Of a DNA stretch of 32,330 nucleotides, positions 16,731-23,071 are shown piece after piece. The notes beneath the pieces were generated by a model. That model made no database searches. It worked only from the letters and a program-made list of their open reading frames with translations, and was not told where the DNA came from. The stretch is from assembly GCA_937942145.1 (NCBI GenBank), contig CALDFV010000240.1, positions 1 to 32,330 on the forward strand, given 5' to 3'. Every line of letters begins with the position of its first letter. Positions within the stretch are counted from its first letter, which is position 1. The stretch is from an uncultured Opitutaceae bacterium. Lineage in GTDB: Bacteria; Verrucomicrobiota; Verrucomicrobiia; Opitutales; Opitutaceae. The position numbers and the translations under genes are program-made.

Positions 16731-17888
16731 TTAATCGTTGAAGAAAATTCGACCCTCGGACTGCTTTTGATCTGGATTGTCCTCTTCCCAGTACACGTCT
16801 TTCAATATGTCCTCTTCGATTGGAAACTCGCTTTGCTCCGCGAAGGCGGCAGACTTTTCTGCTTCCTCTTTCGCAGCGAGGTCTATTTCTTTGATGCCAT
16901 CGTCGTCCAACAGTTTTGATTCAAGCAGATAGTCGCGGTAAAGGATTATTGGGTCATGGTTTTTACGGTAGTCGTCGATTTCCTCCTTGGAACGATATTT
17001 CTTGTGGTTCGCATCGGCGATGGAGTGACCCTGATATCGGTAGGTATGGATCTCCAGAAGGGATGGCTTGGACTCATCTCGGGCTAGATCCATCGCTTTC
17101 TTAACCCCTTCACGAATATCGAAGAGGGACTCTCCGTTAATCTTGGCCCAGTTCATATTGTATCCATCCGCTCTTACAGCAATGCCAGCTTCGGGATGCA
17201 CGCTGGAACGTTCCTGGGAAGTCCCCATTGAGTAGCCATTGTTTTCGATGATGTAGACGACGGGCAGGTCCCATAGGGAAGCGATATTCAATGATTCGTG
17301 GAAGGCCCCTTGGTTTACGGCTCCATCTCCAAGGAAGCAAAGGGCACAACCTTTTTTCTCCTGGTATTTCAGGCCATATGCCAGACCGGCTCCTAACGGT
17401 GTTTGTCCCGCAACGATTCCATGTCCGCCCCAATAGTTTTTGCTGGGGTCAAAGTAGTGCATCGAGCCACCTTTTCCTTTGGAGCACCCGGTAGCCTTCC
17501 CAAAAAGCTCAGCCATGCATTCGTCCATACTCATCCCAACTGCGAGAGCGTGTCCATGATCACGATACGCGGTGATTACGTGATCATTTTCCTCCATTAA
17601 AGAGACGCAACCGACAGCGATGGACTCCTGTCCAATGTAGAGGTGCAGGAAACCTGCGATTTTCCCCTGTTGGTAGGCACGAAGGGACCTCTCCTCGAAT
17701 CTTCTGATTCGGACCATTTCCCGGTAGAATCCAATCAGCTCTTCGGCCGTCAGTTTGGCGTTGGCGGGAGTTTTGGCTTCTTTGGCGAGATTTGCCTTTG
17801 TCGGCTTGGGTCGCGCAGATTTCTTTGGTGCGGTGGTTTTGGTCACGATTTGAGTTTTTTCTAATTTGAGCCGGAAGAATGATGGCAA
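16731..17888 (-). CDS. pdhA: Pyruvate dehydrogenase E1 component, alpha subunit
   Basis: Alpha subunit of E1, binding thiamine diphosphate. Visible: FYREMVRIRRFEERSLRAYQ, the GFLHLYIGQESIAVG segment, YRDHGHALAVG, GCSKGKGGSMHYFDP, the ThDP motif starting at Gly187 (GDGAVNQGAFHESLNIASLW) and ending in ENN, and the phosphorylation-loop-like region YRYQGHSIADANHKKYRSK. 385 aa includes a Lys/Ala/Pro-rich N-terminal extension of about 45 residues (TTAPKKSARPKPTKANLAKE) before the conserved core. The TTG at 17888 is the longest in-frame start and has GAAGAAAA upstream; GTG at 17846 is an alternative that trims the extension. First pdh gene, 60 nt downstream of the Nudix gene stop. Confidence 0.94.
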   Translation of the reverse strand: MPSFFRLKLEKTQIVTKTTAPKKSARPKPTKANLAKEAKTPANAKLTAEELIGFYREMVRIRRFEERSLRAYQQGKIAGFLHLYIGQESIAVGCVSLMEENDHVITAYRDHGHALAVGMSMDECMAELFGKATGCSKGKGGSMHYFDPSKNYWGGHGIVAGQTPLGAGLAYGLKYQEKKGCALCFLGDGAVNQGAFHESLNIASLWDLPVVYIIENNGYSMGTSQERSSVHPEAGIAVRADGYNMNWAKINGESLFDIREGVKKAMDLARDESKPSLLEIHTYRYQGHSIADANHKKYRSKEEIDDYRKNHDPIILYRDYLLESKLLDDDGIKEIDLAAKEEAEKSAAFAEQSEFPIEEDILKDVYWEEDNPDQKQSEGRIFFND

Positions 17889-17948
17889 TTTTCTTCAATG
17901 ATCAAGGGCATATCGCAGATCCTAGAGTTTCTTGCAGGTATTTGGGCG

Positions 17949-18455
17949 TCAGGATTTGCCTTCCCAACCTTCAATCACTTGTTCCACGACGATTTCCAGG
18001 GGTTGCCCTGGCTCGCAATTGGCTCGAGCGGACACGAAACTGTCTTTGTAATCGTCGTAGATCGCCCAAAGTCCCTGACGGTCGGTTTCAGGTATCGGAA
18101 GGGTGTCGATTTGTTCCCGCGAGAAGAATGAGAACGTTCCCTCGTCTATGGCTTCAGGAAGTTCGTGAATCGCTAGTTGGCTGTCGAATAGGAACATTAG
18201 CCAGTGATTACTCCCTTCGTAAGCTTTCTCCGCGATCATGCAAAAGAGGTGGAGTTGGGAAGGGTCAATTTTAAGCCCAATTTCCTCGAACGTCTCTCGA
18301 GCGGCGCATTGATGGGGGGATTCACCCGTCTCCATTTCAAGCTTTCCGCCAATAGGGCTCCAGAGACCCTGATTCGGAGATTTCTTTCTTTTTAGCATCA
18401 GGAACTCTCCTTTGATGTTTCTGATGAAGATCAGGACGCTTATCTTATATTTCAT
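17949..18455 (-). CDS. Nudix hydrolase
   Basis: 168-aa Nudix-fold pyrophosphohydrolase acting on a nucleoside-diphosphate-linked substrate. The Nudix box lies around residues 36-62: GGKLEMETGESPHQCAARET followed by FEEIGL, giving the catalytic RE..EE.G core. Between the first Gly and the following Glu there are seven residues instead of the usual five, a two-residue insertion. The N-terminus (KYKISVLIFIRNIKGEFLML) is the first beta-strand pair of the fold. The substrate cannot be read from the sequence. It is co-directional with pdhA (60-nt gap) and could be co-transcribed, but no functional link is evident. ATG at 18455 begins just before the first strand. Confidence 0.85.
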   Translation of the reverse strand: MKYKISVLIFIRNIKGEFLMLKRKKSPNQGLWSPIGGKLEMETGESPHQCAARETFEEIGLKIDPSQLHLFCMIAEKAYEGSNHWLMFLFDSQLAIHELPEAIDEGTFSFFSREQIDTLPIPETDRQGLWAIYDDYKDSFVSARANCEPGQPLEIVVEQVIEGWEGKS

Positions 18456-18579
18456 GGGATCTGGCGGAGTTCAGGCAGTGGAGAGAGATAGGAGGGTCAA
18501 GCGGAAAGCGAGAATCAAAAAGACGCGGAAAGACGTGCAAAGTCTTGCGGGATATCAATTCTTTCGCTAACCAAGGATA

Positions 18580-19182
18580 ATGTCTCGCCAATTCAGTATA
18601 TTCAGCTTTCTGCTGATCCTCTGTTTGCCTTTTTTTGTTGAGGGGTCGGTCGGAGTCCGTGACATTGAACTTGACCGACTCAACGGGAATTCTTCATCAG
18701 GCGATTGGCTAGAGTGCACTATCGAAGTCGAGGTGAGGCGAGATTCGCAGGACCCTACCCGCAAGAACCCGAGTTATGTGGACGATTTGGTGGTAAAGCT
18801 GATGCTTGGCGTGGAAGTGGAAAGCGAGTCGGGGAAAACCTTCGAGTTCTTCCGATCTGAAGCCGCCCTGGTCTCCTTGAAGGAAGGGCGTCACTACATA
18901 CGATTTTATCTGCCGCCTGAGATTGTGGAAAGGGACCGGGTGCGGAACGAAGTTCATTCCTTTTTGGTTCAGTTAGCGCGGTCCGGGGGCCCTGTTTTCG
19001 AGACAGTTTCGCGACAGTTGGAAAGGCCGCAGGTCAAAGACAGTTTCCTTAAACGGATCGAGGAAGAATCCCCTCAAAATGACGGCATTCTCCTGCCGCA
19101 GTTTAAAACGCCTTTCTCTGACGCCTATTCTCGAGAAACCCCCAGCTACCGAGACTTGGACACTCCAGTCTTGGTTCCTTAG
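18580..19182 (+). CDS. Amuc_1102-like secreted protein of the pilus-like locus
   Basis: 200-aa protein with a signal peptide (basic start, FSIFSFLLILCLPFFVEG, cleaved before SVGV) and a beta-rich body (LECTIEVEVRRD, DDLVVKLMLGVEVESESGKT, HYIRFYLPPEIVERDRVRNE). There is no recognised enzymatic motif. The assignment rests on position and size: it is the first gene of a five-gene run whose order matches Amuc_1102-1101-1100-1099-1098 of Akkermansia muciniphila. The body could be an immunoglobulin- or OB-like beta domain. ATG at 18580 has AAGGA three bases upstream. A 246-nt gap separates it from the next gene, so it may have its own transcript. The low-complexity Pro-rich C-terminus (TPSYRDLDTPVLVP) may be a peptide that binds a partner; this is inference. 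Confidence 0.6.
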   Translation: MSRQFSIFSFLLILCLPFFVEGSVGVRDIELDRLNGNSSSGDWLECTIEVEVRRDSQDPTRKNPSYVDDLVVKLMLGVEVESESGKTFEFFRSEAALVSLKEGRHYIRFYLPPEIVERDRVRNEVHSFLVQLARSGGPVFETVSRQLERPQVKDSFLKRIEEESPQNDGILLPQFKTPFSDAYSRETPSYRDLDTPVLVP

Positions 19183-19428
19183 CTCTCAAAAAAGTTCGCC
19201 TGCCTGAAATCGGTTGATTTTTGGATGTTGCGCCGCTGTGAAATGGGTGAAATTGCTTATTGTCGTTAGTGAATCGCTCTTTGTTTTATGTCATGTGAGG
19301 AGCAATTCGTAGCAGGTGGGAAGTAATTCAGGGTTACATGGAATAGTGCATCGGTGTAAACACTTGTTGGTCGACCGTTTTTTCTTGTACCGATCTGATG
19401 TATTTCAAAAAATAGTAAAGAATTACAA
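19183..19428 (+). promoter_or_regulatory. Presumed promoter/5' UTR region of the pilus-like operon
   Basis: 246-base AT-richer gap ahead of the PilM-PilN gene. The genes downstream run to 25633 with gaps of only 4-26 nt or overlaps, so their transcript probably begins here. No -35/-10 pair with good spacing and no strong ribosome binding site before the ATG at 19429 could be picked out. The function is inferred from layout only. Confidence 0.35.
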
Positions 19429-21123
19429 ATGAGACCTCCTCACTACCTAGTTGTAAGCTGTGGCTCGAGCCACATTGCTGCTGTTCATCTGTCGATGAAC
19501 ACAAGCGGTCGCTGCGAGTTGGTCAACTACTGGAGGAAGGAACTAGATCAGTCGCTCAGCGAGCCCCTGCTCTGGCTCAAGGCGGCATCCCAGTCTTTTG
19601 GCGATGTCCGCTCTCGCTTCAAGGGTGACATGCCTGTGGGGTATGCGCTTCCTGGCAATCTGGTACTGACGAAGTATCTGAAGATCCCCCAAGTTCCTGT
19701 GAAGAAGCGGGAAAAGGTGGTCGCGTTTGAGGCCAGGCAGAATATCCCGTACCCGATTGCGGATGTGGCTTGGGATGACTATCTGATCGACGAAGATGAT
19801 CTGGACTTCGAAACCGTCATCGCCGCATCCAAATCTGAGCTTGTGGAATCGCTCTCACTTTACGGAAAGCAATCCAAGATGGATCCAGATGTGATTGAAC
19901 CGACTTTTGTGGGTTTGATCAATGCCTTCAGGTTCAACGAGCCCGAAGCCAGCGGTTGTTCGCTTCTTTTGTCGATCGGCGCAAAGTCGACCGACATTGT
20001 CTTTTTCGATGGTAGCAAGTTCTATTCAAGAAATGTGTCTCTAGGGGGTAACACAGTAACCCAGGAAATTCGAGGCGCTTTAGATTTGCCCTTTGATGAT
20101 GCTGAGAACATCAAGCGAGCTGCGAGCGCGGGTGACCCTTTACCAACGGGGGAGCAAATCGCCTTTAGGGAGGCTCAAGACAGCTTCCTCAAGAAGCTCA
20201 ATGTAGAAATCAGTCGAACCCTTGCCATTTACAAGAATCACGGATACGATGACGATCCCGTTCGGTGCTACATTACTGGGGGAGGGTCTCTGCTGCCGAA
20301 TCTCCAAGGTGGTTTGGGAGACCGTCTCGGTATACCTGTGGGGCACTTCGATCCCTTGAAAGAGGTTCGAGTTTCTACAAGTTGTTCTGACGAGAAGCTC
20401 GAAATGGATAAGGCTTTTCTCGCGGAGGCGATTGGAATCGCGATAGGGCGGTTTTTGCCCGACTCGACGCAAATCAATCTGCTCCCGAGGAGTATCCTAT
20501 GGCAGCGGAAATTTAAACGCCAGCAACCTTACTATCTTTTTGCGGGCCTCGTGGCGTGCGCGGCGATCGCATTGCCACTTGTTAACACAAAAATAGCGGC
20601 ACAACGATACGAAGAGGAGATCCGTAATCTAGATTCGAAAGTGATTCCTCTCCGGGAGCTCAATACTCGCATCAATAATCGAATAGCCGATATTGAGAAA
20701 TTGAGAAGCGTGATTGGGGAGGCGAGTATGATCGCGGAGAGTCGTTCAAACTGGATACAGTTTCTGAATGACATTCATTCGCGGCTCGACGACGTGGAAG
20801 ACGTATGGATAGACCGAATAGAGGTGGCCCGTCCGGTAACTCTCGCCTCAAATACTTCTAACCGTTTCAATTCTAAGCGAAACAACGCGAATGCTGCAGA
20901 ACCCAGCAAGGTCCGCCTTCATCTGGAAGGGCGGTTGCTCGATGTGTCCAATCCCCTTTCGACAGTGAGCCAGGAGTCTAATCGCCGGGTGTCGGCTCTG
21001 TTGGACAGCTTTGCTGCGTCCGAGTTTGTTGAAGGTCTGGAAAACGAGAGTTTCGACAATAACGTGCCTGGCATTCTGAAGTTTAATTTCACTTTGGTGG
21101 TCGATTCCGCCCGCCCATTGTAA
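19429..21123 (+). CDS. PilM-PilN fusion protein (Amuc_1101-like)
   Basis: 564-aa fusion. Residues 1 to about 345 form a PilM/FtsA actin-like domain (LVVSCGSSHIAAVHL at the first phosphate loop; FEARQNIPYPIADVAWDDY, a PilM hallmark; LLLSIGAKSTDIVFFDGSKF at the second; YITGGGSLLPNLQGGL at the adenosine site). From residue 349 it becomes PilN: INLLPRSILWQRKFKRQ, a transmembrane helix (about 367-388, PYYLFAGLVACAAIALPLVN), a coiled coil, and a ferredoxin-like region with WIQFLNDIHSRLDDVEDVWI. PilM normally binds the N-terminal tail of PilN, so fusing the two makes the contact permanent. Both phosphate-loop acidic residues are replaced by Ser (Ser10, Ser182), which casts doubt on ATP hydrolysis. 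The ATG at 19429 is the clear start. The next gene starts 4 nt after the stop. Confidence 0.85.
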   Translation: MRPPHYLVVSCGSSHIAAVHLSMNTSGRCELVNYWRKELDQSLSEPLLWLKAASQSFGDVRSRFKGDMPVGYALPGNLVLTKYLKIPQVPVKKREKVVAFEARQNIPYPIADVAWDDYLIDEDDLDFETVIAASKSELVESLSLYGKQSKMDPDVIEPTFVGLINAFRFNEPEASGCSLLLSIGAKSTDIVFFDGSKFYSRNVSLGGNTVTQEIRGALDLPFDDAENIKRAASAGDPLPTGEQIAFREAQDSFLKKLNVEISRTLAIYKNHGYDDDPVRCYITGGGSLLPNLQGGLGDRLGIPVGHFDPLKEVRVSTSCSDEKLEMDKAFLAEAIGIAIGRFLPDSTQINLLPRSILWQRKFKRQQPYYLFAGLVACAAIALPLVNTKIAAQRYEEEIRNLDSKVIPLRELNTRINNRIADIEKLRSVIGEASMIAESRSNWIQFLNDIHSRLDDVEDVWIDRIEVARPVTLASNTSNRFNSKRNNANAAEPSKVRLHLEGRLLDVSNPLSTVSQESNRRVSALLDSFAASEFVEGLENESFDNNVPGILKFNFTLVVDSARPL

Positions 21124-21127
21124 TTCG

Positions 21128-22108
21128 ATGTTCTGGCTCAAGCGAAATCCTTTTTTCTATCTCACTCTTGGGCTGCTTTTGGTGGTCGCGATTGGGGGGA
21201 TGCTTTACACTTCGAAGGATGCGGATAGGCTCGATCAGCTCAAGGATCAGTATGAGTCCAAGGACAAGCAATTACAGCTTTTCTTGAGTCGATCTCCCGC
21301 TCCCACGAAAGCCAATCTTGCCGTTTTGGACCGAAATTATGAGCAATTGATGGAGGAGTTTAAGAAATCCCAAGCTTCTCTTAATCTGAGTACATTCGAC
21401 AAGGATCTGTTTTTTGGAAAACCGCCTTCGAACAGCAACGATGCCTTCTTCATGATCGCCAAGTACGTCGAGGATGCCCGGCGACTGGCAATTAGCAGTG
21501 GCGTGAAAACGGTCGAGGGCAGCCGATTTGGGTTTAAGCAGTACGAGAACGTGGGACCATCGAAAGAGGATATTACTCGGGTCCATCGGCAGACGAAGAT
21601 TATGGAAGCCCTGCTTCAAGCCCTATTTGACTCAGGCATCAGCGAGTTCGTATCCATCAAACGTGAAGGATCGGAAGAAGCTCAGCCGCAAGTGAAAGGG
21701 AGAAGTGATTCAACTTCGAACGGGGAATTATTCAGTTTAGAAGGCGATGGCTTGGTTCGCAGCACGGCTTCATTCGATTCTCTGGCCTTCCGGTTGGAAT
21801 TCAAGGGTCAGTCCCTCGCTATGAGAGGATTCCTGAATCGAATCACGGGTTCGTCTTTGCCCTTTTCAGTGCATGAAGTTGATGTGAAGCTCGAACGTGA
21901 ATCTGGGTCTGATGAAGGTCGCAGTGCGATTATTGACAATCCGTTCTTGAGCGAAGAAAACTCGAATGCGCAATCAAGGGCGGTTCAGGTGCCTATCATA
22001 TCGGAAAACGAGTCTCACTTCGGTGTGACCTTGGAGTTTCTTGAGTTGATTGATAGTGGGGAATTGACTGAGGTGGAGCTTGTGGAAAAGGGAAGTGGCA
22101 ATGTTTAG
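21128..22108 (+). CDS. Amuc_1100-like PilO-type membrane protein
   Basis: 326-aa protein with one N-terminal transmembrane helix (FFYLTLGLLLVVAIGGMLY, about residues 9-27), then a predicted coiled coil (DADRLDQLKDQYESKDKQLQ) and an alpha/beta extracytoplasmic region (FFMIAKYVEDARRLAISSGV; QTKIMEALLQALFDSGISEF; FRLEFKGQSLAMRGFLNRIT), which is PilO-like. Position and length (Amuc_1100 is 317 aa) match Amuc_1100, the Akkermansia protein known for immune signalling in hosts. In the native machine it most likely pairs with the PilN half of its upstream neighbour. ATG at 21128 is 4 nt past the previous stop. Its end overlaps the next gene by 8 nt, consistent with translational coupling. Sequence similarity to Amuc_1100 should be tested by alignment. 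Confidence 0.75.
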   Translation: MFWLKRNPFFYLTLGLLLVVAIGGMLYTSKDADRLDQLKDQYESKDKQLQLFLSRSPAPTKANLAVLDRNYEQLMEEFKKSQASLNLSTFDKDLFFGKPPSNSNDAFFMIAKYVEDARRLAISSGVKTVEGSRFGFKQYENVGPSKEDITRVHRQTKIMEALLQALFDSGISEFVSIKREGSEEAQPQVKGRSDSTSNGELFSLEGDGLVRSTASFDSLAFRLEFKGQSLAMRGFLNRITGSSLPFSVHEVDVKLERESGSDEGRSAIIDNPFLSEENSNAQSRAVQVPIISENESHFGVTLEFLELIDSGELTEVELVEKGSGNV

Positions 22109-23045
22109 ATTTAGTCTATCAGAATTTTTGGATAAGTTCATCCTACTGGTTGCGATGGTCGTTTTTCTTCTGATGGGGATTATGAGCATCAAGAGTGTGA
22201 AAAGTTTAGATACACTATCTAGTCAAGACATGCCGATGCTTTCAGAGAATAAGGTGGACGTGGAGCCGTTCGTTGTAGATAGGCATATCCCTAAGTCAAT
22301 TTCCTGGGCCCCTCCTCAGCCTCAATCTCGTGGAGAGGATTGGGTTTTCGATGTGTTTACGCCTCCGGTGCTTTACTACAACCCTGCCTCGCGAGAGTTT
22401 ACGGTAACTTCTCCGGAAATAACGAACTCGAAATCCAAAGATCCTTGGAAGGCGTTTGAGATAGAGCTTGTTGAAGTGAGGCAGCGCCCGTACCGGCTCC
22501 AATTGGTTGGGTATGCCGGAGAAGAGGGTAACTACATGGCTTATTTCGAGTTCCTGAATACCAATGAACTTCTCTTGGCTAAATCGGGCAAAATGCTTGT
22601 GGAAGCAGGGGTTAAAGTCCTTTCTTTCGAAGTGAAGCAGATGGAGGTCGAGCAAGAGGGAAGCATGCCGGTCTTTGAAAAGGTGGGTGTTGCCCGATTG
22701 CTTGACTATGAGACTAACGAAGAAGTTTATCTCACGAATTTGGAGACGAAAATGTTCTCTGATCTGGAGGCCAAAGTTCGTTCTACTGAGAATGGAGACG
22801 TTTATGTCGTTCGTGAAGGAAGCCAGGTTGAGCTGGCAGATAGTTCATATGTGATCGGGGCTCTGTCAGACAGCCCTCCGGAAGCGATGGTAACGAAAAT
22901 TTCTATCGATGGCGGAAAACGCCTTTCCAAATTGCTCAAGCCGTCTGCGACTGACGATTTGCTGAATCAAGGTAACCAAGATCAAGGTACTTACAGTCCT
23001 TTCGCGATTAGGCCAAAAATCGTCTCTCCGAAACCCAATAGTTAA
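22101..23045 (+). CDS. Amuc_1099-like inner-membrane protein
   Basis: 314 aa from ATG 22101. One N-terminal transmembrane helix (FLDKFILLVAMVVFLLMGIM), then a periplasmic domain with a beta-rich core (IELVEVRQRPYRLQLVGYAG; FFEFLNTNE-like YMAYFEFLNTNELLLAKSGK; VKVLSFEVKQMEVEQEGSMP; EEVYLTNLETKMFSDLEA). No established family is recognised. By position it may fill the PilP-like role of linking inner-membrane PilN/PilO to the secretin; this is inference. The open frame begins at TTG 22080, but ATG 22101 is preferred because it overlaps the upstream stop in the coupling arrangement ATGTTTAG and has AAGGGAAG just upstream. Confidence 0.7.
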   Translation: MFRFSLSEFLDKFILLVAMVVFLLMGIMSIKSVKSLDTLSSQDMPMLSENKVDVEPFVVDRHIPKSISWAPPQPQSRGEDWVFDVFTPPVLYYNPASREFTVTSPEITNSKSKDPWKAFEIELVEVRQRPYRLQLVGYAGEEGNYMAYFEFLNTNELLLAKSGKMLVEAGVKVLSFEVKQMEVEQEGSMPVFEKVGVARLLDYETNEEVYLTNLETKMFSDLEAKVRSTENGDVYVVREGSQVELADSSYVIGALSDSPPEAMVTKISIDGGKRLSKLLKPSATDDLLNQGNQDQGTYSPFAIRPKIVSPKPNS

Positions 23046-23071
23046 TTTCCCCAATCAGAGCTCCCAAGCCT

